From: Ignavibacteria bacterium | GTDB lineage: Bacteria; Bacteroidota; Ignavibacteria; Ch128b | Assembly: GCA_026415235.1 (NCBI GenBank) | Contig: JAOAHM010000062.1 | Coordinates: 1 to 32,787, forward strand | Direction of reading: 5' to 3' | Length of the DNA stretch: 32,787 nucleotides | Part shown: positions 1-8,580 of the stretch, in pieces | Position numbering within the stretch: position 1 is the stretch's first letter | How the letters are laid out: each line of letters starts with the position of its first letter | Notes under the pieces: generated by a model | The model's database searches: none | The model's input: only the letters and a program-made list of their open reading frames with translations | What the model was told of the DNA's origin: nothing | Translations under genes and position numbers: made by a program

Positions 1-95
1 CAGAAATGTTTGCAGTTTGTTGTGGAACTGATGATTTTAAGGAAGGAACTTCAGCATTCCTTGAAAAACGCAAACCTGAGTTTAAGGGAAAGTAA
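1..95 (+). CDS. Enoyl-CoA hydratase/isomerase family protein, C-terminal end only
   Basis: Only the last 30 codons are present, read from base 3 and ending at TAA 93-95; the rest lies before the window. The peptide contains EGTSAFLEKRKPEFKGK, the usual closing helix of crotonase-fold enoyl-CoA hydratases, in which an acidic-Gly pair is followed by AFLEKRKPxF. Members hydrate or isomerise enoyl-CoA esters in beta-oxidation and related pathways. The substrate cannot be judged from this fragment. The family call rests on this tail motif alone. Confidence 0.72.
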   Translation, partial: EMFAVCCGTDDFKEGTSAFLEKRKPEFKGK

Positions 96-131
96 TTCGA
101 TGCTTTTAGCATCTTAAAGAGAAAAAATTAT

Positions 132-262
132 TTCACGCAAAGTCGCAAAGATTAAAAAGACGCAAAGAAAAATAACTTGGCGTCTTTGCGTTTCTTGGCG
201 TCTTTGCGAGCAAAAAACTATTCACGCAAAATCGCAAAGATTAAAAAGACGCAAAGAAAAAT
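132..262. repeat. CGCAAAG-type intergenic repeat, two direct 42-bp copies flanking an inverted segment
   Basis: Bases 132-173 and 221-262 are 42-bp direct copies that differ at one position (G at 142, A at 231). Between them, 181-209 carries the opposite-strand version: CTTTGCG occurs at 184-190 and 202-208. The CGCAAAG units in the copies can therefore pair with the CTTTGCG units in the middle and fold into a hairpin. No open frame runs through it. It lies between the crotonase tail and the 3' end of the next minus-strand gene. It could be a REP/MITE-like element, or a folded RNA at the convergent transcript ends. Confidence 0.8.
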
Positions 263-305
263 TTTTAAGTGTCTTGTTGTTTGCTGAGGTCTTTCAAAGA
301 AGTGT

Positions 306-2336
306 TTACAATTTTACTTCCAATTGAAATGTTAAAGATTTTGAAAGATTGGTTGGAATTTCATCGTAACCACTTCCAATCTTTTTAACATCATCACGAT
401 ATAATTCAGCATATTTTAATGACAAGTCAATTAAATTAAACACACGATAGTTCAATAAGAAATACCATCTCCAACCACGACCATACAAAGCAGTGCTGCT
501 GAAAACTCCCGTCACATCACTTTCAAGTTGATAAACTCTTGAATCGTACGATTTGGTTTGGAAGTAAGTAACTCTCGATTTCAATTTCAAATTTCTTATC
601 AATTCCACTGACAAATCACCAAAAGCTAAAATTCCATCTTCTGATTTTGAATTTAATTTGTAAAACACATTCACATATTCCACACGAAATGCAGTTCGAT
701 AATTCTTACCAAAGAATTTTTGAATTTCAAATCTCAAGTTTTGCTGTTGTCTTAAGTTTGTAACTTTTTTTGTTCGATTAAATTGATCAACTGAATATGA
801 ATTTAATTCCTTGAATTCATTCTTATAACGAACAAAATATTTTGTTTTAGAGATTAAAGGACTTTCATAAGCAAATAAAATTTCTTTCCCACTTGTTAAT
901 GTTCTATCGTAAGTTAGTGGATAAAGAAACTTGAACTGGTCAAAATAAAGATTGAATGTTCCATATCTCATAGAGTGGTTAATTCCAAAATAAAATCCAC
1001 GCTCGTTGTTTGTTTGACCATTTCTCTCACCAAATCCATAACCGTGAATGTTGATATACTCCGAAGGATAATTTCTAAATAAAGCAACAAAGTTAGTTTT
1101 CTTCGAGATTGATGTTTGAAGTCCAACCAATGATGCAACATTCGAATTTTTATCTCTCGATACTTCACCAAATATATTCACACTTTCGTAATAAAAATTA
1201 AAATCAGTTGAGATGTAATTAAATTTCGTTTCATAATTTTTGAAGTAACTATTTGGAGCTAATGGTTTATCAAATTTAGAATTGTAATAAGTAACTCCAA
1301 TTTGATTAGTATTAAAATTATAAGCCAATCTTGTACCGAGCATCAATTCTTTTGCAGAATTTTTTCGTGATAGTTCTGCATCGTTTCTATGATATCCATC
1401 AAGTGGAGTGCTTGTGATTACATTTGTGATTGTATCAATTCTTGCATCAAAAGATCTGCCTGAATAGAAAAATGTAAAATCAAAATTCCAGATATTTGAA
1501 GTGAACGCAAATCCACGGAAGAATTGATTTTCATCAGTGCTTTTATATTGAACAATTCCGTTACCTTTTTTCTTGATTGGATAAACAGCATCAGCGCCTT
1601 TTGCAAATCCAATTTGTCTCCAAAGTGCAAGCCCCTGACCAAACTCAAGCCCATAATCACCGATAGCAATTTTCTTGAATATAAAAACATCTTTCGCAAA
1701 GAAACTCGCACTTACAAAATCAAAGTAAGACTTTTCTCCAGGATCTTTTTCACTGAGAATTGAAAAATAATATTTCTTCGAATAGTCAGAAGTCAATCTA
1801 TTGTAAAGCTTGAATGGTGAGTTGTAATATTTCCCTACTTCATAACCTTTTCTTTTTGGAAAAGTTTGATAAAATCGTTGACGATATTGTAGATTAAATT
1901 TATCCAAAGGACTTGGTGGTCGTTGCTCTAATTCAATTTGACGATTGAGTCTTGCAACTCGTCGGACATCTATGAAGAGAAATGGTTTTATTTTCTGTAA
2001 TAATTCTGGAGACATTCCTTCAACATTAATCAACTCACCAAGAGTGAGAAAAGCACCATATTTATTTCTGAATTTTACAATTTCATTTGCAAGTTCAAGT
2101 GTTAAGTAAGGAATTCGTTGAAGGTCATCAATCGAAGCGCTGTTTAATTCAATCGGATTTGTTATTAAGTCTTCAATCACTTCGTTTAGTTGAGAATCTT
2201 CTTGATCACCGATTGTTTCTTCAATGATGTTTTCAATTTGTTCATCCAGTTGAACTTCCGTTGTATCGGTCTGTGCATGTAAATTGAGTTGAATGAAGAA
2301 ATATAATATTGCAAGAAGAAGTAATATGTTTTTCAT
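306..2336 (-). CDS. Secreted helix-hairpin-helix protein with predicted outer-membrane beta-barrel
   Basis: A 676-residue protein. Residues 1-22 look like a signal peptide (hydrophobic core, then HAQ). An acidic linker covers about 23-58. Residues 60-120 match the ComEA-type helix-hairpin-helix pattern: LNSAS, a first hairpin near 74-90, YGAF, then VEGMSPELLQKIKPFL. The remaining roughly 540 residues are rich in aromatic and alternating polar/hydrophobic residues and end in LTFQLEVKL, as expected of an outer-membrane barrel. ComEA-type domains bind DNA non-specifically; whether this one does is inference. The gene follows the PorV-like gene at 2344-3144 by 7 bp on the same strand and is probably co-transcribed. 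No strong Shine-Dalgarno is visible before the ATG. Confidence 0.75.
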   Translation of the reverse strand: MKNILLLLAILYFFIQLNLHAQTDTTEVQLDEQIENIIEETIGDQEDSQLNEVIEDLITNPIELNSASIDDLQRIPYLTLELANEIVKFRNKYGAFLTLGELINVEGMSPELLQKIKPFLFIDVRRVARLNRQIELEQRPPSPLDKFNLQYRQRFYQTFPKRKGYEVGKYYNSPFKLYNRLTSDYSKKYYFSILSEKDPGEKSYFDFVSASFFAKDVFIFKKIAIGDYGLEFGQGLALWRQIGFAKGADAVYPIKKKGNGIVQYKSTDENQFFRGFAFTSNIWNFDFTFFYSGRSFDARIDTITNVITSTPLDGYHRNDAELSRKNSAKELMLGTRLAYNFNTNQIGVTYYNSKFDKPLAPNSYFKNYETKFNYISTDFNFYYESVNIFGEVSRDKNSNVASLVGLQTSISKKTNFVALFRNYPSEYINIHGYGFGERNGQTNNERGFYFGINHSMRYGTFNLYFDQFKFLYPLTYDRTLTSGKEILFAYESPLISKTKYFVRYKNEFKELNSYSVDQFNRTKKVTNLRQQQNLRFEIQKFFGKNYRTAFRVEYVNVFYKLNSKSEDGILAFGDLSVELIRNLKLKSRVTYFQTKSYDSRVYQLESDVTGVFSSTALYGRGWRWYFLLNYRVFNLIDLSLKYAELYRDDVKKIGSGYDEIPTNLSKSLTFQLEVKL

Positions 2337-2343
2337 TTTTCAA

Positions 2344-3144
2344 CTAAAGTTTAAAATCTATTCCAAAATTGTGAGTTAATCCAAGATAATTGTTTGAGAT
2401 GAATGAATAGTTAAATTGAAAGTTGGAATAATTAATACCAATACCACCTGTATAATTATTTGGTTCGGTGTTGAAACCAAATCTCAATGCTAAATATTTT
2501 ATCAACGAATATTCAATTCCTGTTTTGAAATTAAATGGAAATCTCACTTCTTTTTCAAGTTCAAGTGCAAGGATAAGATTTTTTACTGGTTTGTAAGAAA
2601 TTCCACCTGAAAAAGTTTGACTTAATTTTTCTTTATTCACTCCATAAGTCGGACGATTTAAATTCGTTACTGCGAATCCAAGTTGAAGATTCTCCGAGAG
2701 TGATGAAAGTATTCCAACATCAACACCAAATGAATTATCGCTTCCATAATTTGAGATTGAAAGTGAATAATAATTCAACTTAAAGCCAAATTGAAATTCA
2801 GGAAAGAAATTCTTAGCCAGTGCAAGTGAAATTTTATTCTCCCTAAAGAGTTCAAATCCGTAAGATTGAAATGCAAATCCAATAGATGCAAAAGAGAATT
2901 GTTTTGTTATTGTAGCGCTACCAATTGCAAGTTCTTTCAAACCAAATGGAGCAGGGGAATAGTAAACTCCTGCAGAAAGATTTTCAACTTTCGAAATTCC
3001 TGCAGGATTGTAATAAATACTCCAATGGTCATCAGCAATTGATGTAAATGCAAATCCCATTGCGCTTTGTCTTGCTCCTGGGAGGAACTGAGCAAAGACA
3101 CAAGCATTAAATAAAATCAGAAAGAATGAAATGTGCTTTATCAT
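2344..3144 (-). CDS. PorV/PorQ-like outer-membrane protein (UPF0164-type barrel)
   Basis: 266 residues with an N-terminal signal peptide ending near FAQ (residue 19). Directly after it comes GARQSAMGFAFTSIADD followed by YYNPAGIS, the hallmark of the PorV/PorQ/UPF0164 group of FadL-like barrels. The rest alternates short beta-strand stretches and ends in an aromatic-rich strand, NFGIDFKL. PorV shuttles and PorQ anchors belong to the type IX secretion apparatus, but many paralogs have no assigned role. This one leads a two-gene unit with the helix-hairpin-helix barrel protein, so the two may form an outer-membrane pair. Which T9SS subclass it belongs to cannot be told by eye. Confidence 0.75.
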   Translation of the reverse strand: MIKHISFFLILFNACVFAQFLPGARQSAMGFAFTSIADDHWSIYYNPAGISKVENLSAGVYYSPAPFGLKELAIGSATITKQFSFASIGFAFQSYGFELFRENKISLALAKNFFPEFQFGFKLNYYSLSISNYGSDNSFGVDVGILSSLSENLQLGFAVTNLNRPTYGVNKEKLSQTFSGGISYKPVKNLILALELEKEVRFPFNFKTGIEYSLIKYLALRFGFNTEPNNYTGGIGINYSNFQFNYSFISNNYLGLTHNFGIDFKL

Positions 3145-3219
3145 CGTTTTTTCTAAATTTGTTTTAGCATTTTAACTATTAAAAAAATTTTTTACAAGAA
3201 AATCAGGAGTTAAGCAGCA

Positions 3220-4113
3220 ATGAGAAAAATGTTTTTCATATTACTGCTAATAATTTTTTACAAAAATAACTTTGCTCAAGAAATTGCTGCAAAAGTTTCT
3301 GTGAATTTTGAATCTCTTTCTACAGAATACAGAGAGAAACTCGTAAACTTTGCTTCTCAAATTGAAGATTACATTAATAAAAACAAATGGACTGATATCA
3401 AGTGGGAAGGACCAAAAATTCCTGTATCGTTTCAAATTTATTTTCGAAGTGGAAATCCTTCCAATAAATATTCAGCTCAAGTTGTGATTTCAAGTCAGAG
3501 ACCAATTTACAAAAGTGAGAAAAGCACTTTAATGTTAAAACTCATTGATCCGAATTGGGATTTTGTTTATGAAAAGAATCAAGTTATGTTATTCAATCCA
3601 AATTTATTCGAGCCTTTGACTGGTTTTATTAATTATTACATCTACATGATATTGGGAATTGACTCAGATAGTTATGAAGAATTTGGAGGAAACAAGTTTT
3701 TTAATCAAGCACTCTCGATTGCATATCAAGGTGCATCGAGTAATTTCTCAAATGGTTGGACGCAAGGAGAAGGTTCTTTCAATCGTGTTGATTTTGCATC
3801 AGAATATTTGAATGAAAAATATCAGAATTTCAGAAAAGCATTTTTTGATTATCACTACAATGGATTGGATTTAGCATCTGAGAAAGCAGATTTACCTGTG
3901 AAAAAATTGTTGAATTTTATTAAAGTCTTGGAAGATTTAAGAGGAAAAGTTTTTTCCAGAAGTATGTTGCTAAAAGTTTTCTTCGATACAAAGTATCTTG
4001 AATTTTGCGAGTTACTCAAAGATTATCCCGATAAATCAGTCTTTGATAGATTGAAAAAAATTGATCCCGCTCACATCTCCACTTATGATGAATATCAAAA
4101 GAAAAAATTTTAA
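3220..4113 (+). CDS. DUF4835 family secreted protein (PorD-like)
   Basis: 297 residues with a signal peptide of about 20 residues ending NFAQ. The mature start (AAKVSVNFESL, then FASQIEDYINKNKWTDIKW) and the later FNPNLFEPLTGFINYYIYMILGID fit the DUF4835 family, which is found almost only in Bacteroidota and relatives and is sometimes called PorD in connection with type IX secretion. Its biochemical role is not established. The length is normal for the family. A Shine-Dalgarno-like CAGGAG precedes the ATG by about 10 bases. It is divergent from the PorV-like gene with a 75-bp gap and convergent with the RlpA gene downstream. Family call likely; function open. Confidence 0.75.
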   Translation: MRKMFFILLLIIFYKNNFAQEIAAKVSVNFESLSTEYREKLVNFASQIEDYINKNKWTDIKWEGPKIPVSFQIYFRSGNPSNKYSAQVVISSQRPIYKSEKSTLMLKLIDPNWDFVYEKNQVMLFNPNLFEPLTGFINYYIYMILGIDSDSYEEFGGNKFFNQALSIAYQGASSNFSNGWTQGEGSFNRVDFASEYLNEKYQNFRKAFFDYHYNGLDLASEKADLPVKKLLNFIKVLEDLRGKVFSRSMLLKVFFDTKYLEFCELLKDYPDKSVFDRLKKIDPAHISTYDEYQKKKF

Positions 4114-4293
4114 TTGAATTTTTTTGTAACGATGAAATCAGTTTAATGAGCTTTTTATACTGACAAAATTCAAAAACTTTCAAGTCGCTTTTGTTATTTA
4201 TAGCTCTTTCTACTTTTACAACAGCACTTCAATATCATTTAACAGAATTGAATTCAAATTTTATTATGGCGTTTTTGGGATTGAGATATGAAT

Positions 4294-5058
4294 TTACTTA
4301 TAAGTTATCACAAAGCATTGAGGATAATGTTTTGCAATTTCTTCTTTTTTGATTTGAGCTTCTCTCATATTTGAAAATATTCCAACCACAACTCGATATA
4401 TACCTGGTGAAGGATGGTAAATAAATAATTCTTGTTCGTTTACTTCATGAATTTGGTCTAAAAATATTTGGGCATTTTTTAGTGTAGAAAAACTGGAAAG
4501 TTGAATTAAATATCCAGAAGATATGTCTATCTTTTTTAGATTAATGTCATACAAACCAAATTCAGAAATGTTTGCAGATTTTTCTGGTTGATATGGTTTA
4601 GTACGAAATCGCAAACTAACATCACTCTCTTCCAGTTCTGGAATCGGAGTTTCTGATGGAACACGACCAATATTTGTTTCAGGTTGGGTTAGTGGAGGAC
4701 TAACAATTTCAAGTTTTACATAAATTGAACCAGGACCAAGCATACCAAGTTCACGAGCTGCAGCGTATGACAAATCAATTATTCTGTTTTTCATGAAAGG
4801 ACCACGATCATTTACTCGAACAATCACAGATTTTTGATTTGCAAGATTTGTAACCTTCAACCAAGTATTGAAAGGTAAATACGGATGTGCGCAGGTGAGT
4901 TTATGCATATCATAAATTTCACCACTTGATGTAGGTTTACCATGAAAATCTTCGGAGTAATATGATGCAAATCCTTCTGTCTCGTAAAGCTTTTGAGAAA
5001 AAATTTCCGTCGAGATTGAAAATAAAATCAAGAAAGAAAAATTAAATTTCCTTCTCAT
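4294..5058 (-). CDS. rlpA: RlpA-like septal ring lytic transglycosylase with SPOR domain
   Basis: 254 residues from the ATG at 5058. An ATG 27 bases further upstream would place nine polar residues before the signal peptide, so 5058 is preferred. After a signal peptide (to about residue 22) comes a double-psi beta-barrel with GFASYYSEDFHGKPTSSGE, then VRVNDRGPF, whose Asp is the usual catalytic residue, and RIIDLSYAAA. The C-terminal 75 residues (GYLIQLSSFSTLKNA to the end) form a SPOR domain, which binds denuded peptidoglycan at division sites. RlpA enzymes cleave such glycan strands. The start overlaps the end of the GNAT gene by 17 bp, so translation is likely coupled and the gene is third in the spt transcript. 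Confidence 0.88.
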   Translation of the reverse strand: MRRKFNFSFLILFSISTEIFSQKLYETEGFASYYSEDFHGKPTSSGEIYDMHKLTCAHPYLPFNTWLKVTNLANQKSVIVRVNDRGPFMKNRIIDLSYAAARELGMLGPGSIYVKLEIVSPPLTQPETNIGRVPSETPIPELEESDVSLRFRTKPYQPEKSANISEFGLYDINLKKIDISSGYLIQLSSFSTLKNAQIFLDQIHEVNEQELFIYHPSPGIYRVVVGIFSNMREAQIKKEEIAKHYPQCFVITYK

Positions 5059-6160
5059 AAATTCTGTACTTTTTGTACAACTCACCTTGCATCATTAATG
5101 CAGAGCGGTTCATCATTTCATTATCTTCAAGTACCCAACTTGCTTCACCAAAGAAAATTCCTCGTCTTGCTGCACGATGAATTATTTCATAATAAAATAC
5201 TGCATCAATTCCTTTCTTTTGATATTTCGGAATTATTCCAAGCGTTAGAATTCTACACCAATTTATTTTTTTTCTTTCAGTAAAAAGTTTTATAAATCCA
5301 AATGGGAATAATCTACCATTAAGCTTCTTAAAGATTTGATTATAATCAGGCATTGTCAATGAGAAACCAACTACTTCACCATTAATTTCACCGAATAGAA
5401 CTAAATCAGGGTCAACAATAAGTTTTAAATCTTTTGCCATTGCATTGATTTCATCGTCAGTCATTGGGACAAATCCCCAGTTTGGCTCCCATGCTTTGTT
5501 ATAAACATATTTTACTTTTTTGAGTTCGTTATCAAAATCCTTCATATTGAGCGAAGTGAGTTTCAAGTTATATCGTCTTCGAACTACATCTTGAACTTCT
5601 TCAATCTTTTTAACTTTAGTAATTTTATCGTACTCAAGTTTATAAGCGTAAAGGTCTTTAACTTTCTTCAAACCGTAATTTTCACATAAGTCGAGATAGT
5701 ATGGTGGATTGTAAGTCATCAAAAATCTTGGGGGATCATCAAAACCTTCAATCAACAGTCCATATTCATCATTGCTTGAAGGATTTGCAGGTCCACGCAT
5801 GTGCGTTAAACCTTTTGACTTTAGCCATTGAGCAGCTGAATCAAATAGTGCATTAGCAACTTCTTGATTATTAATTGATTCAAAAAAACCAAAGAAACCT
5901 ACTTTATCATTGTGAACTTGATTATGCAAATCATTTTTTATCGCAGCAATTCTACCAACAATTTCTCCGTTCATGTATGCAAGAAAAAATTCCGCTTCAG
6001 CATGTTTGTAAAAGGGATGATGTTCTCTATCTAAAAGTTTTTTTCTATCCATAATGAGTGGAGGAACCCAATAGGGATTTCCTTCATAAATCTTCCACTG
6101 CATTTTGATGAATTTCATCAAATCGCTTTTTGTTTCTACTTTTCTAATTTCAATAGACAT
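5042..6160 (-). CDS. GNAT-fold N-acyltransferase, candidate bacterial ceramide synthase
   Basis: 372 residues, no signal peptide. The N-terminal part has WKIYEGNPYWVPPL, then AAIKN and RGPANPSSNDEYGLLI. The second half has GEVVGFSL and LGIIPKYQKKGIDAVFYYEI (about 307-326), a degenerate acetyl-CoA-binding motif A, and ends in GEASWVLEDNEMMNRS and YKKYRIYEK. This is a two-domain GNAT family often found beside sphingolipid genes. In Caulobacter a GNAT-like enzyme, bCerS, N-acylates 3-ketosphinganine. The gene starts 18 bp after the serine palmitoyltransferase stop, with AAGGAA before its ATG. The ceramide synthase assignment rests on this context plus the fold and is not proven. Confidence 0.68.
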   Translation of the reverse strand: MSIEIRKVETKSDLMKFIKMQWKIYEGNPYWVPPLIMDRKKLLDREHHPFYKHAEAEFFLAYMNGEIVGRIAAIKNDLHNQVHNDKVGFFGFFESINNQEVANALFDSAAQWLKSKGLTHMRGPANPSSNDEYGLLIEGFDDPPRFLMTYNPPYYLDLCENYGLKKVKDLYAYKLEYDKITKVKKIEEVQDVVRRRYNLKLTSLNMKDFDNELKKVKYVYNKAWEPNWGFVPMTDDEINAMAKDLKLIVDPDLVLFGEINGEVVGFSLTMPDYNQIFKKLNGRLFPFGFIKLFTERKKINWCRILTLGIIPKYQKKGIDAVFYYEIIHRAARRGIFFGEASWVLEDNEMMNRSALMMQGELYKKYRIYEKEI

Positions 6161-6178
6161 AATAATTCCTTACTTGAT

Positions 6179-7369
6179 TTAGATTACACCAAGTTCTTTT
6201 CCGATTTTTTTGAATGCATCAATTATAAAATCAAGATGTTCATCTTCGTGAGTTGCCATGTAAGAAGTTCTGAGCATTGCCATGTTTGGTGGAACACCAG
6301 GCGAAACGAACGCATTTACAAAAACACCTGCATCGTAAAGTTTTCTCCAAAAGATAAATGTCTTCATATCATCACCAATAATCACTGGAACAATTGCCGA
6401 TTGATTCTCAACAATTCTAAAGCCTAAATCTTTGAAGGCAGAACGAATTTTCTGAGCGTTGTATTGAAGCTTTTGAATTCTTTCTGGTTCTTGTTCTAAT
6501 ATGTCAAGAGCAGCAAGTGCAGCAGCCACTGATGCAGGAGTAGGACTTGCACTAAATATCAAAGCTGGTGCGTGATGTTTCAAGTAATTAATTACTTTAG
6601 CTTCTCCAACCACAAAACCACCCAAAGAAGCGAAAGTTTTACTGAAAGTAGCCATTGTCATATCAACTTCTTTATCAAGTCCGAAGTGACTCGCAGTTCC
6701 ACGACCACCTTCACCAATTACACCAATTGCGTGGGCATCATCCAATAAAATTCTTGCGTTGTATTTCTTTGCAAGTTCAACCATTTTTGGTACATCTGGG
6801 ATTGTTCCCCAAGTTGAAAAAATTCCATCACTCACTATCAGTTTACCAGCTTCGAGCGGAAGTTTTGAAAGAACTCTCTCAAGGTCTTCCATATCATTAT
6901 GTTTATAGCGAATTACTTCAACCATCATCGCACGAGCAATCAAATTTCCAGCTACAATACTTGCGTGATTTTCTTTATCAGAAATTATGTAATCACCTTT
7001 TTGTGCTAAAACTGGAATAACTCCCTGTGCTGCTTGAAAACCAGTTGAATAAAGCAAACAATCTTCTTTGCCCATGAATTTTGCAAGTCTTTTCTCAAGT
7101 TCAATATGAAGGTCGAGTGTTCCAGTCAAATATCTCGAACCTGAACAACCAGTTCCATACTTTTCAATTGCTTTAATAGCAGCTTCTTTAACTTTCGGAT
7201 GAGCAGTCAATCCAAGGTAGTTGTTCGATCCTGCCATTATGATTTTTCTTCCTTCAATTTTAACAACAGGACCTTCATTTTCTTGAATTGGTCTGAAGTA
7301 AGGATAATATCCCATTTGTTTGACTTCATCGGCACGAGTAAAGTTGTAACATTTATCAAATAAATCCAC
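6179..7369 (-). CDS. spt: Serine palmitoyltransferase-like alpha-oxoamine synthase
   Basis: 396 residues, cytoplasmic, PLP-dependent. It condenses an acyl-CoA with an amino acid (L-serine for serine palmitoyltransferase). Visible landmarks are [13 protein letters not shown] (48-60), [14 protein letters not shown] (71-84), NHASI with the PLP-stacking His135, [17 protein letters not shown] with Asp211 and His213, and [11 protein letters not shown] with the Schiff-base Lys244. The long N-terminal segment before SNNYLG and the GVFVNAF..PGVPP tail favour serine palmitoyltransferase over KBL or BioF, which are close relatives. The start is GTG at 7367-7369, preceded by AGGAGA about 9 bases upstream. 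It leads a minus-strand transcript with the GNAT and rlpA genes and is divergent from the SDR gene. Confidence 0.85.
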   Translation of the reverse strand: MDLFDKCYNFTRADEVKQMGYYPYFRPIQENEGPVVKIEGRKIIMAGSNNYLGLTAHPKVKEAAIKAIEKYGTGCSGSRYLTGTLDLHIELEKRLAKFMGKEDCLLYSTGFQAAQGVIPVLAQKGDYIISDKENHASIVAGNLIARAMMVEVIRYKHNDMEDLERVLSKLPLEAGKLIVSDGIFSTWGTIPDVPKMVELAKKYNARILLDDAHAIGVIGEGGRGTASHFGLDKEVDMTMATFSKTFASLGGFVVGEAKVINYLKHHAPALIFSASPTPASVAAALAALDILEQEPERIQKLQYNAQKIRSAFKDLGFRIVENQSAIVPVIIGDDMKTFIFWRKLYDAGVFVNAFVSPGVPPNMAMLRTSYMATHEDEHLDFIIDAFKKIGKELGVI

Positions 7370-7478
7370 TTTTTATATCTCCTATTTGTTTAACATTTTT
7401 TCTGTTATTTTCAAATTTATGTAAATTCTACGAAATTTAATTTTGAACTAAATCATTTGCAATAAACGGAGTCGGAAT

Positions 7479-8471
7479 ATGAAGACAAAATTAACATCAC
7501 TTGTAACAGGAGCAAGTGGTTTTGTTGGAAGTCATTTAGTTGATAGACTTCTCGATTTAAATCATAATGTACGAATAATTGCAAGGAAGGAAAGCAAAAT
7601 AAAATGGTTTGATGCAAAAAAGGTTGAAGTCTTTACGGCTGATTACGAAAATATTCAAAGTTTGGAAGAAGCAGTTAAAAATGTTGATTATGTTTTTCAT
7701 GTTGCTGGAGTGATAAAAGCAAAATCAAAGGAAACTTATTACAAAGGAAATGTGGAAGCAACAAAAAATTTATTGAAAGCGATTAGTGAAGTTAATCCAG
7801 ATTTGAAAAGATTTGTTTTTGTAAGCAGTCAAGCTGCTGCAGGACCAAGTCCTGTGAACCAACCAAAAACTGAAGAGATGGAATGTAGTCCAGTTACAAC
7901 TTATGGAAGAAGTAAACTTGAAGCAGAAAAAGTTGTGAGAGGGTATGAAGGAAAAATTTCATTTACAATTGTGAGACCTTCGGCAGTTTATGGTCCAAGA
8001 GATCCAGAAATTTTAATGTTCTTCCAAACATTGAAAAAGGGGATTCAACCGATGGTTGGTTTCTCTGAAAAATATGTGTCCCTTGTTCATGTTCAAGATT
8101 TGATTGATGGAATTTTACTTGCTGCTTTTTCGGATAACTCCAAAAATCATACTTATTTTATTTCAAGTGAGAAAGGATATGGTTGGGAGGAGATTGGAAA
8201 TATTTCATCAAATATATTAGGAAAGAAAGTTTTGAAAATCAGAATACCACATTTTATGGTTTACACTGTTGCTGCAATTTCACAATTTTTAAGTTACTTT
8301 AAGAGTGAAGCAACAATCTTAAATTTAGAAAAAGCAAGAGAGATGGTTCAAAAGAGTTGGGTTTGTAGTGTTGAAAAAGCGAAGAAAGAATTAGGTTACG
8401 AACAAAAAATAGATTTAGAAACTGGAATTAAAAATACAATTGATTGGTATCGTCAAGTTGGATGGTTGTAA
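7479..8471 (+). CDS. Extended short-chain dehydrogenase/epimerase, candidate ceramide reductase (CerR-like)
   Basis: 330 residues of NAD(P)-dependent extended SDR. The Rossmann motif TGASGFVG is at 10-17, HVAG at 74-77, the catalytic Ser in VSSQAA (115-120), and YGRSK (Tyr142, Lys146) completes the active site; RPSAVYGPRD is at 167-175. Relatives reduce or epimerise nucleotide sugars, steroids or flavonols. In Caulobacter an enzyme of this fold, CerR, reduces oxidised ceramide next to spt and bCerS. It starts 109 bp from the divergent serine palmitoyltransferase gene, which is why the ceramide reductase role is suggested. A hairpin terminator follows. The substrate cannot be read from the sequence alone. 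Confidence 0.72.
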   Translation: MKTKLTSLVTGASGFVGSHLVDRLLDLNHNVRIIARKESKIKWFDAKKVEVFTADYENIQSLEEAVKNVDYVFHVAGVIKAKSKETYYKGNVEATKNLLKAISEVNPDLKRFVFVSSQAAAGPSPVNQPKTEEMECSPVTTYGRSKLEAEKVVRGYEGKISFTIVRPSAVYGPRDPEILMFFQTLKKGIQPMVGFSEKYVSLVHVQDLIDGILLAAFSDNSKNHTYFISSEKGYGWEEIGNISSNILGKKVLKIRIPHFMVYTVAAISQFLSYFKSEATILNLEKAREMVQKSWVCSVEKAKKELGYEQKIDLETGIKNTIDWYRQVGWL

Positions 8472-8512
8472 AAATTAATTCTGAGAATTCGTTATCATAA
8501 TTTGTTGTGAAC

Positions 8513-8553
8513 AAGGCAACTCAAATTAAAATAGTTTTATATTGAGTTGCCTT
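8513..8553. terminator. Bidirectional hairpin terminator
   Basis: AAGGCAACTCAA (8513-8524) is exactly complementary to TTGAGTTGCCTT (8542-8553). The loop is 17 nt and a T-rich run (TTATTTTAC) follows on the plus strand. It lies between the convergent SDR gene (ends 8471) and the minus-strand cytochrome-like gene (ends 8581). Confidence 0.85.
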
Positions 8554-8580
8554 TTATTTTACATTTTTTCGTTTAAGCGA

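Noticed and set aside
132-262. Repeated CGCAAAG units could look like a CRISPR array.
   Set aside because: There are only two long copies, one spacer-like interval of 47 bp that contains the inverted version of the repeat, and no cas gene in the window.
4102-4124. Inverted repeat AAAAAATT/AATTTTTT just after the DUF4835 gene as a possible terminator.
   Set aside because: The stem is only A-T pairs, which is expected by chance in this composition.
4140-4352. Plus-strand open stretch across the gap between the DUF4835 gene and rlpA, with a hydrophobic run.
   Set aside because: No start codon before the hydrophobic part, no ribosome binding site, and it runs into the antisense of the solid rlpA gene.
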